Source of the DNA: Draconibacterium sp.
GTDB lineage: Bacteria; Bacteroidota; Bacteroidia; Bacteroidales; Prolixibacteraceae
Assembly (NCBI GenBank): GCA_016705335.1
Contig: JADIYN010000029.1
Location: forward strand, 1 to 64,000
Length of the DNA stretch: 64,000 bases
Direction: 5' to 3'
Positions 51,144 to 61,041 of the stretch are shown piece by piece (position 1 is the stretch's first letter; each line of letters begins with the position of its first letter). A program made the position numbers and the translations under genes. Under the pieces are notes generated by a model. It was not told where the DNA came from, searched no databases, and worked only from the letters and a program-made list of their open reading frames with translations.

Positions 51144-51237
51144 ATATTTCAGTTTAAACTCATTTTACAGGTTTGGAAAGATATTCAGATTTCACAAAAT
51201 AAAATGGCTGTTATTACTCTCAAAAAGTATTCGTGAA

Positions 51238-53288
51238 TTAATTTCTGCGAAAAGTAAGTTTAGCGTTTCTACTGTTGGAATACGGAATAATAATCTCCCA
51301 TCTGCCTTTATCCTCATTAAAAACTTCAAGTTTTATTTCGCTTTCATTTTTCGAAATCACTTTTGCTTCAATTTTCGGCGCTTCTTTTTCCGATGGAATC
51401 AGCAACCACACAAAAGTTGCATCGGCGACAATTTCTGTTGAATAAATTGTTGCTGTGTTGGGTTCAAATTTATTGTACTCCGGACTATACCAACCCTGAA
51501 TTTCAGGTTTTTCCTGGCCTTTTACAAAATCCACTTTCCAGTCCGATTTCCCGACCGGAATAATTTCGAGGTTGCCCCTTTCGTTGTTTGTTGCAGTAAC
51601 TCCGCCAAATTTCTGATATACTTCGCAATCGGGGTGCCAGTGCCAAAGCGTTTCGATCTTTCGTGGGCTGTCGGTTTCCAAATTGTCAACCACCACCCAA
51701 AATTCGCCACGTACATAAAACAAACTGCGCTTGTGTTTTACATTTTCCAAATCGAAGTATTTGTCGAATGAATTCAAGGCGTAATCAAAATCAGTAGAAA
51801 TTTTGAAATAATTTTCATCAAGTGGTTTGTCCGTAACAGGAATATTTGGTTCCTGTCCTTTCCCATCAATTGACACAGAGTTGTGGCCTTGTGTGCCTTT
51901 TGCATAAAATCTGAACTTTTCGGCAACTTCGCCTGTGTATGCAAACCGTCCGGCATCAACAAGTAAATCATTTCCAAAAGCTGAAATTGAAATGTGTAAT
52001 TTGTCATTATGCTGGTGCCCGCTTCCCCATGGACCAACATCAAAAAACGACCACTGTGCATCGGCATCAAACCCGCTACGCGAAATTAACTGACCTGCCC
52101 AGGGAAAAAATATGAAGGCCCGGTTCGGGGTTTGAGACCCGATTTGCCATTTGTTGCAATATATTCCCATTCAGGATGATTAAACTTTTTGGCACTTGTA
52201 ATAATTAAATCTCTATCGGATCCCCTGTCGCCATCGTTATTTAATATTCTGAATCCGTTTGGCCTGACTGCATGTGCAATATAACCGTACATGCTCTCAA
52301 TTGTCTTGTTAAAAAAATCAGGCAGAGGTTTATTTGCCCTGTCGCAAATTTCTTTAAACAGCTCAAAATTTGCCAGGGCAACATTGTGGTAATGCGAAGT
52401 CAACTCGGTTTGAACACCATCAGGATAAACCTGACCTTTCATGCTTTCGGTTATCGTTTTTATTGAATAATCCAGCCATTCCGGCGCATCTTTATATTCA
52501 GGAAAATTGGTTGCAACAGTTGCCAGCGCCGATATTTCCATTGTCAGCCAGTTGTTTCCTGCGTGGAAATTACGGTTGTAATGTGCATGATCGGGCAAAC
52601 TGCTTAACATTAAAATTTGTGTTGCCGGCGATATATTTTCGTTATTCAACAAACCGTAAAAAATTTGAGACCAAACTTTTACACGGGCAGCAACCTCCAG
52701 ACCGCGCCAGATCGATTCACTTCCTTTTTCGGCAGGATAAGGCATGCTTTTTATAATGAAATCACGCAAAAACAGGTCGATATATTTGGCGTATTTTGGG
52801 TTTCCTGTTTCAATGTAGGTATTAAAAACTTCAAGCAACTGACTGTGACGGTTTGAAAGCCATGCCCACTCCCGGTCGTTGTTTGGCCCTTTATAATACC
52901 AGTCGCGATGCCCGTCAGGCCCGTATGGAACCTGACCCCTGACATTCTGTACAACAAATACATTCTTTAAAATAGTATCAGCAAGAGCATTTGTTTTCGA
53001 TGAAATTGCAGGTTGAGTTTTTCGCAAATATTCAGCTGTGTTGCCGGTTTTGTAATAATTCAGCAATTCGATGCAAGCCAGTTGTAAATCGTTTTTCTGA
53101 TATGCCTGCTTCACCTTTTCCATGCCTTTATAATCGAGGTTGAATTGGTCGAGCATCGTTTTCATCTGGTCAGGATATGCTTTGCAAACATCTTCTACCG
53201 TTACAATTTTTTGCCATTTGGGTTGCGACCAAAGTAAAACAGGTAAAAACAGGAAAAGTGCAATTAAATAAATCGAATAAGTCTTCAT
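51238..53288 (-). CDS. Heparinase II/III-like polysaccharide lyase 1, one frameshift
   Basis: The corrected protein is ~683 residues with signal peptide MKTYSIYLIALFLFLPVLLWSQ. The alpha/alpha toroid (residues ~60-360) has NFHAGNNWLTMEISALATVA and GVQTELTSHYHNVALANFEL. The C-terminal beta-sandwich has GPWGSGHQHNDKLHISISAF and NDLLVDAGRFAYTG, the H-x-H-x-D..DAG motif of Hepar_II_III. Such enzymes cleave uronic-acid glycans by beta-elimination using Tyr and His. A shift near 52110 splits the frame at PGQ / AGQLISRSG. The PL family cannot be assigned with confidence. It is next to GH88, which would take its unsaturated products. Confidence 0.85.
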
Positions 53289-53359
53289 TTTATTTTGGTA
53301 TTATTGAGTTGGTTTAAATATTTGCAAGAAATCGTTTTCGACCCTAATTTACAACGTTT

Positions 53360-54565
53360 TTATTTTTCTATATCCCTTTTTCGTTTTAAAGCTTCCAAAA
53401 AATAATAATCTGCATAATTCAACGGTACATCTACTTCTGAATTGTGTGGAATACTACCCACAGAATGTTTCAGAATAAAATCTCCGTTTTCGCCTAAAAC
53501 AGCTCTGTATTCGGCGCCTGACAAAGTTTGCATAATTTTATCAGCCCATGCTTTATAATCAGCGTGATTTGAAAATCCCGACAACTCATACAATGTGGAA
53601 GCCATAATTGCCGCCGCCGATGCATCACGTTTTTCGTCAGGAATATTGGGCGCGTTATAATCCCAGTACGGAACTCCATCAGCGGGAAAATTAGGATTTG
53701 TGGCAACAAATTCAAATGCTTTTTCAGCTTGCTCCAAATATTTTGGGTTACGGGTTTCTCTGTAACAAACTGTAAATCCGTAAATTGCCCATGCCTGACC
53801 ACGCGCCCATGTTGACTCGTGCGCAAAGCCCTGTGCTGTATTTCTGTTTCGCACCGAACCATCAGCCAAACTGTAATCGATAACATGATAAGTGCTGAAA
53901 TCGGGCCTGAAATGGTTTTTAATTGTATTGTCAGCGTGAGTCACTGCGATCTTCCAGAATGTTGAATCGCCAGTAAATTTTGTGGCTTCAAAAAGTAATT
54001 CGAGGTTCATCATATTGTCGATGATAACCGGGCATTCCCAGCCACGTTCAGCTTGCCAGCCACCTGTTACATCCCACGACTGGATGATTCCGGCAACAGG
54101 TCGGAACCGTGTTGAAAGTGATTTTGCTGCCTGAATAATTACCTGTTTATAAGGTTCGTTTTGCACCAACCGAAATCCGTTTCCATAACTGCAGCCAATC
54201 ATAAAACCAACGTCGTGATGATTGGTAAGATATTGCACTGTATCAAGCGTTTCGGTAAATTTTACGGCCCGGTTTTTCCACTTTTCATCTCCGGTAAGTT
54301 CATATAAATACCACAAACTCCCCGGGAAAAAACCTGAAGTCCACTCCTGTGGATCAATGTATTTCATTTTTCCATCAATAATACTTTTAGGATTTAGAAT
54401 TTCCCCTGACTCCTCAATTTTTGCGATTTGCAAATCATATTGTTCTGCTGCAAATTTTACATTTTCGTCAACAAAACCGGGTTTAACTTCCTTCGGTTTA
54501 TTTGAACAGGATTGAGTAAAAACGATGGCTGCAATTGCTGCAAAATTTAATAAAGTGTTTTTCAT
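53360..54565 (-). CDS. GH88 unsaturated glucuronyl hydrolase
   Basis: The protein is 401 residues and a lipoprotein (FTQSCSNKPK, Cys20). It is an (alpha/alpha)6 barrel enzyme that removes the 4,5-unsaturated uronic acid left at the non-reducing end by polysaccharide lyases, through a hydration mechanism. Both catalytic Asp contexts are visible: TNHHDVGFMIGCSYGNGF and PVIIDNMMNLELLFEATK. HESTWARGQAWAIYGFTVCY and DSSAAAI-like DASAAAIMASTLYELS also match. It ends NYADYYFLEAL, as in family members. It is surrounded by lyases, giving a consistent pathway. Confidence 0.92.
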   Translation of the reverse strand: MKNTLLNFAAIAAIVFTQSCSNKPKEVKPGFVDENVKFAAEQYDLQIAKIEESGEILNPKSIIDGKMKYIDPQEWTSGFFPGSLWYLYELTGDEKWKNRAVKFTETLDTVQYLTNHHDVGFMIGCSYGNGFRLVQNEPYKQVIIQAAKSLSTRFRPVAGIIQSWDVTGGWQAERGWECPVIIDNMMNLELLFEATKFTGDSTFWKIAVTHADNTIKNHFRPDFSTYHVIDYSLADGSVRNRNTAQGFAHESTWARGQAWAIYGFTVCYRETRNPKYLEQAEKAFEFVATNPNFPADGVPYWDYNAPNIPDEKRDASAAAIMASTLYELSGFSNHADYKAWADKIMQTLSGAEYRAVLGENGDFILKHSVGSIPHNSEVDVPLNYADYYFLEALKRKRDIEK

Positions 54566-54655
54566 CTCATTATAATTTTAATTTTAAAATCGTGCTCGAA
54601 AATGGGCTTTTGTGGAAAATTTTGTCATGGTCGTTTCATGATATTATTTTTCAGT

Positions 54656-56035
54656 TTATACAAATATAGCTGGCTGGGGCCGGCCAGGGTTTTCGGGTGC
54701 TCTGTCCCTGTTTCGCTGAATGGTTTCCCATTTCAGTAAATACCTGAATTCATTGTCCGACCAATCACCAATATCTTCAGTAGTTTGAACAAGTAATCCG
54801 GGAAAATCGCCTTCAATTTCAATTGATTCGTTAAAAGGTGCCGGCTTAAGAACTTTGCCAATATTTTCGAATTTGTTGTTAAGCAAAATGGTTCCGCTGC
54901 CGTATTTAATATGCCAGAAATCCACTTCGTAATTGCCATCTGATCTTTCTGAGAAACCTTTCAGTAAAATTTCGCTGTTAATACTGCCATTGCCCGAGAA
55001 AAACCATCGGTAATCCCAATCAGTAATTTGTTTATAAACCCATTTTTTATTTTCTGTTTGGGCTGAATATAATTGTGTATTTCCAAGCGAATCAAATTTA
55101 TGATATACAAAAACAGGATTATTATTTTCATCCAAAATAAGTTTTGCCGCCAAATTTATTATCCCACCTTCAACAGGAATCGGGTCAACAATTAATTGTT
55201 TCTGATCGAGGGTTGCAGGTAGTTGCACAGGCTCGCCAAAAGCATTGAACCAGTTTTTAAGGTCGGGACTTTTCATATACGAAAGGTCGTGATTGGTTGA
55301 GCAATCGGGTGTGTCGCGCCAAACCCAATACATGTGATACCAGCCGTCTTTCATAACTGTTGGCTGAGTTTGATAGGCATTCATTAAACCTTGTCCATCG
55401 GTTAAAGGGGTGTCCAGCAGCCTCGACCATTTTTTATCTTCAGTTGAATAAATGTTGTAAATCTCGTTGCCATTTCCACTTCCACCATCGCGATAATGAT
55501 ACAATAATTCACCCTCTTTTGTGAGCATAAAATGTGGGTAAGTTGTCCGCTGTTCTTCGGTTCCCACCATTTCAAATACCTGTTCAAGCGTTGAAATATC
55601 ATTGGGCACGGTGCTTCTGAAATAGGTAAGCGGATTTACATGCACATTTCCCGAAAGGTGAATAAATCCTTCCTTGTCGATTCCAAGAGTCAGGAAATTA
55701 TGACTGTCCCAACCAACAACTGTGCTTGTACCGCCTGCAGTTTCACGGTCAGTTGGCGGCAGAATATGTAGCTGAAAATTTTCTTCATCAAGATTTCGCT
55801 GACCGACTACTGTGTTGCGGTTGGCGTTGTAATAGGCAATGTATTGTCGGTTTCCATGGGTATATAAACAAAAACCAACGGGGTGGCCCGCCCAGACACT
55901 GTCGATTTTTATGGTTTGAACAATGGCTTCGGTGTTGGCAGTTTCATCGATTACAATGGGTTGGACAGGTTGTTTTTGGGTGCAACCTAAAAGTGTCAAG
56001 GTTAGAATTGGAATGAGAAAGAATAGTTTCTTCAT
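54656..56035 (-). CDS. BNR_4 beta-propeller, candidate polysaccharide lyase
   Basis: The protein is 459 residues and a lipoprotein (LTLLGCTQKQ, Cys18). The seven-bladed propeller of the BNR_4 group shows TTYPHFMLTKEGELLYHYRD, GGSGNGNEIYNIYS, YQTQPTVMKDGWYHMYWVWR and DTPDCSTNHDLSYMKSPDLK. BNR_4 propellers include the ulvan lyases PL24/PL25 and similar uronate lyases, which use a His and Tyr pair; a His is present in YPHF. Whether this member is a lyase is inferred from fold and from the GH88 and lyase neighbours. It could instead bind the glycan without cutting it. Confidence 0.7.
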   Translation of the reverse strand: MKKLFFLIPILTLTLLGCTQKQPVQPIVIDETANTEAIVQTIKIDSVWAGHPVGFCLYTHGNRQYIAYYNANRNTVVGQRNLDEENFQLHILPPTDRETAGGTSTVVGWDSHNFLTLGIDKEGFIHLSGNVHVNPLTYFRSTVPNDISTLEQVFEMVGTEEQRTTYPHFMLTKEGELLYHYRDGGSGNGNEIYNIYSTEDKKWSRLLDTPLTDGQGLMNAYQTQPTVMKDGWYHMYWVWRDTPDCSTNHDLSYMKSPDLKNWFNAFGEPVQLPATLDQKQLIVDPIPVEGGIINLAAKLILDENNNPVFVYHKFDSLGNTQLYSAQTENKKWVYKQITDWDYRWFFSGNGSINSEILLKGFSERSDGNYEVDFWHIKYGSGTILLNNKFENIGKVLKPAPFNESIEIEGDFPGLLVQTTEDIGDWSDNEFRYLLKWETIQRNRDRAPENPGRPQPAIFV

Positions 56036-56055
56036 AAGGTTATATTTTTGTCTTG

Positions 56056-56297
56056 TGCTTTAATCATCTTTTGTTTTGCGGCTCATGCTGCTTCTTTTTT
56101 CAGCGGGCGTGGTTTTTTGCGGCTCATGCAGCTTTTCCTCTTCATTCAGCGAGCTTGGATGAGCCTGGTTTTTATTGTTTGTCGTAATCCCCGGCTTGAA
56201 AGCCGGGGTTATTCAAATTTAACTCTTTCGGAGTTTTGTTTTGCACCAGCCTTTTAGGCTGGTGATATGTTACAGAATTGATTCCAGGCTTTAGCCT
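56056..56297. repeat. Multi-hairpin intergenic repeat, copy 1
   Basis: An ordered set of motifs: TTTGCGGCTCATGC (twice), AATCCCCGGCTTGAAAGCCG ending GGG (20-bp palindrome 56189-56208), AACTC-TTTC-GGAGTT, CACCAGCC-TTTTA-GGCTGGTG, and GATTCCAGGCTTTAGCC. The same order recurs at 58411 and, shortened, at 58620. Confidence 0.9.
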
Positions 56298-58373
56298 CTA
56301 ATTCTTAATCTGTAATCCATCTTTCCCATTCTCAAATTCATACAAATATTTTTTTCCATTTTGTGAAAAAGATATTGAAATTTTTCCTGATTTATCTGAA
56401 GTCATTTTTTTCGAACCGGCAATTTTTTGAGCTTCCTGAAGATTTGCAACCGGAAGAATCACAGTTGCAACAATTGTTTTTTCGGATTGCGATTTGATTA
56501 CAGTATCAAAATAATCAATCCAGAAAAAATCCTTTGTAGCATTTACATACTGCATCGCGTGTTTCCCCTGTACAATATTAAAAGATTGCTCGACCACCGG
56601 AATTACAGCCATGTTCCCCTTTTCACCTTTAAGAAAAACAAAATCATTTTTCTTTTCAAAATTAACACCGGGATGAAACCTGACCTGTATTTCTGAACCC
56701 GGATTTGCACTTACCTCATCCAGGACAACTGTAATTTCAGGTTTTTCCAAAACAACATGTCTTTTCCACTCCTTCAACTCTTTGTTTGGATAAGCTTTTG
56801 TTGGGTTCATGCGCACATAATCGCGCTTTTCTGAAGTTTGAAAATCTTCCACTTTACCGCCAACTTCATAATCATAAGGCTGTTTCCGAAGTTTTCCGGG
56901 AATCTGTTTTTCGCCGTTCACAAAAACAACATTGTGTCCTTCACTTGATGCCTGCGGATAATCCCAACGTGCATCGTCGAAAAATTTTTCATCGTAACCG
57001 CCTTCTTTTCCTTTGTCCTGAATAAAATATTCGTTTTGCCAGTAAACAACAAAATGCCCGATATCGAGGTGACCGTGGTGTGGATCGTCATTCATTCCGG
57101 CTTTGCCGGCTACAACAACTTTTGCAGGGTCTTTAAAATCGCTGCGCATCACCCACCAGTCAATAGTGCGGAAATGTTTCGAACCGGATTTTGGCGCTTC
57201 CGGCTGAATATTTGGTTTTGGCCAGATGATATCAAAAATATCGTCGCCATCGCCCAGAAGTTCATTGCTGTACCATGCAGCTTCGGCATTTCCGGTTTCA
57301 GCAACAAGTTTATTTATTAAATGCGTACTTCCAATCAAACTGCCACCACCTGAATCTTCAAAGTTGAGAGATTTATTACCCGGCAATGAAATATACAATG
57401 GAAACGTGGCTGGATTATTTTTCAGCCGTTCGTTTTCAAAAAGATTGTATTTTCCTTTTGTAGCCCTTTTCAAAGCATCGGCAAAAAAGGTTGAAGTGTG
57501 CACACCGTAATTCCAGTAACCGCCGCCTTCCTGCCAGCCGCCATCAACGCCAAGTTCGCTGAACATGTTGTTTATCCGGTTGTACGATTCGGCAACAATA
57601 TCAGTCAGTTGCGGATTTTCAGTTAAAAGTGCCAGCCCTGTCAAACCCACTCCCGAATTACAAACCCCGCACCAGTTACAACGGTAAGCAGTGGCCCACC
57701 AATGAAATTCGTAGTCGCCACGAACGCGGGTTACCACTTTTTCGAGCAAAGCCCCGCGGATTCTGTCGCGTTGCGCCTCATTCATTCCGTTGTACAACCA
57801 GTCGTAAACAGCAGCCATCATCCGTCCCGCATCGCCGTTATAATGGTCGAAATTGAAATTTACCTGGTCATCGGAAACATTCCAGGGCATAATGCGCGAG
57901 TAAATAATCGGAAATTCATGGGCACGCTGCGTCCAGGTTGTGAGTTCGCAAAAAGCATCGGCAAACTCAAAAGCTTTGTCGGCATATTTTTGATCACTGG
58001 TTAACTGGTACAAAAAAGCAAGGTAAAAAGCGTTGTTAATGTTTGTACTGTAATACTTTGCGTACACGCCGTTATTATCAGCATCTGACCAACCGGCGCG
58101 GGTGTTTTTACCCTGAACAGGAATATTATTATCGACAGGCATTGCAAGCCACATATTTGCCTGTGCTTTAAGCTTTTCAAAAATATTGTTGCAATCCGGT
58201 TGGGTTTTAATTCTTTCCAGGAGTGCGGGTTTGTCTTCTTCAGAAAAATACAAATAAGGGTGTTTAAGCTGGGAAATGTCAATTGCCTTGTCGATGTCGG
58301 ATTTTGTGATCTGGGCGATTGTTGGAATTGTTGTTAAAAGTGTGATTAACAAAAGAAGGTGGTACAGTTTCAT
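56298..58373 (-). CDS. Heparinase II/III-like polysaccharide lyase 2
   Basis: The protein is 691 residues, uninterrupted. Signal peptide MKLYHLLLLITLLTTIPTIA. Toroid domain with CNWCGVCNSGVGLTGLALLT and GWQEGGGYWNYGVHTSTFFA, where Tyr and His of the active site are expected. Beta-sandwich with DDPHHGHLDIGHFVVYWQNE and YFIQDKGKEGG, the Hepar_II_III His/Asp motif. The arrangement resembles heparinase II (PL21) and PL12/PL15 enzymes, but family assignment needs a profile search. It should cleave a uronic-acid polysaccharide in the periplasm. Multi-hairpin repeats flank it on both sides. Confidence 0.85.
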   Translation of the reverse strand: MKLYHLLLLITLLTTIPTIAQITKSDIDKAIDISQLKHPYLYFSEEDKPALLERIKTQPDCNNIFEKLKAQANMWLAMPVDNNIPVQGKNTRAGWSDADNNGVYAKYYSTNINNAFYLAFLYQLTSDQKYADKAFEFADAFCELTTWTQRAHEFPIIYSRIMPWNVSDDQVNFNFDHYNGDAGRMMAAVYDWLYNGMNEAQRDRIRGALLEKVVTRVRGDYEFHWWATAYRCNWCGVCNSGVGLTGLALLTENPQLTDIVAESYNRINNMFSELGVDGGWQEGGGYWNYGVHTSTFFADALKRATKGKYNLFENERLKNNPATFPLYISLPGNKSLNFEDSGGGSLIGSTHLINKLVAETGNAEAAWYSNELLGDGDDIFDIIWPKPNIQPEAPKSGSKHFRTIDWWVMRSDFKDPAKVVVAGKAGMNDDPHHGHLDIGHFVVYWQNEYFIQDKGKEGGYDEKFFDDARWDYPQASSEGHNVVFVNGEKQIPGKLRKQPYDYEVGGKVEDFQTSEKRDYVRMNPTKAYPNKELKEWKRHVVLEKPEITVVLDEVSANPGSEIQVRFHPGVNFEKKNDFVFLKGEKGNMAVIPVVEQSFNIVQGKHAMQYVNATKDFFWIDYFDTVIKSQSEKTIVATVILPVANLQEAQKIAGSKKMTSDKSGKISISFSQNGKKYLYEFENGKDGLQIKN

Positions 58374-58410
58374 ATTATTTTGATTTAGTTGTTTATTTCA
58401 ATCGTGTTAA

Positions 58411-58598
58411 ATTTTGCGGCTCATGCAACTTTTTATCTTTTTTTAGCTGGCGTGGATGAGCCTTTTATTTTTACTTTTTTCGTAATCCCCGGCTTGAAAG
58501 CCGGGGTTATTCACATTTAACTCCTTTGGAGTTTTGTTTTGCACCAGACTTTAGTCAGGTGATTGGTGCAGAATTGATTCCAGGCTTTAGCCATTAAT
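58411..58598. repeat. Multi-hairpin intergenic repeat, copy 2
   Basis: Contains TTGCGGCTCATGC, the CCCCGGCTTGAAAGCCGGGG palindrome (58487-58506), AACTCC-TTT-GGAGTT, CACCAGACTTTAGTCAGGTG and GATTCCAGGCTTTAGCC. Confidence 0.9.
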
Positions 58599-58619
58599 TC
58601 CCTATTTTTTCATTTTCAT

Positions 58620-58768
58620 TTGTACTTTAATCATCTTTTGTTTTGCGGCTCATGCAGCTTTTATCTTTTTTTAGTGGGCGTGGATGAACCTTATTTTTTT
58701 GTTTTTCGTAATCCCCGGCTTGAAAGCCGGGGTAATTCACATTTAACTCCTTTGGAGTTTTTATCACA
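58620..58768. repeat. Multi-hairpin intergenic repeat, copy 3 (shortened)
   Basis: Contains TTTAATCATCTTTTG and TTTGCGGCTCATGC as in copy 1, the same 20-bp palindrome (58713-58732) and AACTCC-TTT-GGAGTT, then stops. It lies in tandem with copy 2 between two lyase genes. Confidence 0.9.
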
Positions 58769-58857
58769 ATTTAATTGTTACACTCTGACCGGCGAAATTG
58801 CCATATGGCAAACCAATTGTAATTTCGCTAAAGTCATTTAATTCGCTCCAAACCGCG

Positions 58858-61011
58858 CTATAATTTTCGCTTTGCATTTGAATTTTTGTTGATATGGAAA
58901 AATTGACCGTTTTCAATTTCGTTGGACGAGAAATAGAATCGACCTAACTCCCGGTTCGGATCGGAAACAGAAATCTCAGTAATCTTTTCCCCATCCATTT
59001 TCAACATTATTATTCCCGGGTTATCGGAAACCAATGTCAAATTGTCTGAAATCTGAATGTGCCCGGCTTTATAAAAAACTACCTGGCAAATATTTAATGC
59101 TGTGTTTTTTACAGCCTGAATTTCGGGCGTATTCAATAAAATTACAACATTGTTTTTTGAAATGTTTTGTTCCATTTTTTCCACAGTAGTTGCCGGAATA
59201 ACAATATATTCATATGAAGCGTCGGATGGCCTTTCGACATGGTTTAGCCATAGTTTAAAAACGTCCATTTTAACTTCGTCTTTTGGCGAATCGTTTTGTT
59301 TATTTATTTTCCACCATGAACCTGTTGTTTCCATGTTTCGAATATTTACCGAAGCAGGATTTGGAAATGCATACCCAATTCCATCCTGAAAAACCCAATC
59401 TACATTTTCGTATTCTTTTTCGCCCTTTGTAATTATCGTTTTTTTGTTTGTTGTAGAAACTGTTACGTCTGTTTTCAACAAACACTGGTTAAGTGTGGTT
59501 ACAACCGGTAACTCACCTCTGGCTGAAATTCCGGCACCCAGACAACCATAATCGTCTTCGAAAAAGAACCAGGCTTTTCGGGCACAAAGCGGGTCGTGCC
59601 GACTTTGAAAATCGAATGCCGGAGCGCCATAAAAACCATCAGTAACAGCACGTACAAAATCTGTTAATCCTAATTTTTGAATTTATTCAGGAGCCGGCAA
59701 AGCAGGTTTTTGCATAATGGTTGTTCCGGGAATTTTCTGGTAATCAAAAACAGGAGCAATATCATAATATTCCACACCTGTCCTTGAAATATGGTTTGTG
59801 CCGTCTCCGCGGTGATGGTTTAACAAACCCTCGCTGTTGTATGGCACTTCCATGTTGTAATTGCGGATTGAATACATTCTCACCGAAGCAAACCAATCAG
59901 GCCGCTGGTATGAAAAATGCTCTGTATTCCAGTAAAATGTTGCGTGTGAAAGTGTTGGTTTTTTGTCTGTTTTAATTATATCCGCTATTTCCTGAATTTC
60001 CGGGTTCCTGTAATTTGTTGAGAGTATAAGGTTTTCAGCCATTTTAGCATTGTAAACGCGCAACGCACCTGCACGACTGATGCTGCGATTCTTCGCTCCA
60101 AAATCGGGATATTTACCGTAAACCGACATTTTGCAGATTCCATCGAGGAAATAGTCAACGAGCTGTTCCTTTTTTTCATCGGAAAAGGCAAATTGAGTAC
60201 CGTAGGTATAAACAGCCCATTCCACAAAAGCATCGGCATAACCCGTTCCATAAGAAAGTGTGTTATTTACGCCATCAATCCGGTGATGAAAACTTTTGTC
60301 GAACTGAATTCCGCGACCTTCGTACTTTTTAGTACTCAGTCCGCTTTCCATTTTGAAATAACTGTAACCGTATTTAGCCCCAATCCAATCAACTGATTTT
60401 ATTTCACCTTCAATCACTTTCAGCACTTCTGTAAATTGCGTGTAATCGCCAATAAACAGAAGATTTTTTGCTAAAATCCCTGCAATTTTTATGCGATCGC
60501 CACTGGGCCGGGCACCAGATGCATTCAGGTTGGCACGGCCAATTATTGGTTGTGCCTTTTCAACCAAATCTTTGGGAAGTTCATCTCCAACCATTAACAT
60601 AACTGCCACCAAATTTCCAGGTGTCCCAATTTGGTTGGGGTGCCAGTTTTCACAAAAATAGTCGTGGTCAACCCAGTTTTTAAGTGCCAATTCGATTACA
60701 CTTTTTACTTTTTTGTTTTTGTAATATTTTGATGATTTGGTTTTATAAGCACGTGCCAGAACAACCATATTTTGCAAATGAATCTCGTTTTCAAATCCCT
60801 CGCGCGAAACATCTGCATAATTTATATCTTGCCACGTACCGTCGTCTTTAAAAGTGTTTATTAATGACTCTATTTTAGCATCGTCAACCGGTGAATTCAT
60901 TACAGATTCAACCACTCTTTTTTTTATGATTTCGATATCCGTTTGTGAATTCGCAGAAAGCGAAATGGTAAACGTTAACATTAAGAATAATACCAGTTTT
61001 AAGTTTTTCAT
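58858..61011 (-). CDS. PL8-family polysaccharide lyase with an in-frame stop codon
   Basis: The frame from MKNLKLVLFLMLTFTISLSA (61011) to 58858 spans 718 codons. Its PL8 features are DHDYFCENWHPNQIGTPGNL (toroid entry), SFHHRIDGVNNTLSYGTGYA (catalytic region), RSISRAGAL (Arg of the active site), YNSEGLLNHHRGDGTNHISR and APVFDYQKIPGTT. After QKPALPAPE there is a TAA at 59683, and translation resumes in the same frame as IQKLGLTDFVRAVTDGFYGA and AFDFQSRHDPLCARKAWFFF, which is the normal PL8 continuation. A CAA-to-TAA change would explain it. Without readthrough the beta-sandwich domains are lost and the enzyme is probably dead. PL8 lyases act on hyaluronan, chondroitin, xanthan or alginate-like chains. 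It lies 30 bp before the next lyase. Confidence 0.85.
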
Positions 61012-61041
61012 TATCGTTATATTTTGTTTTAACACTATGTT

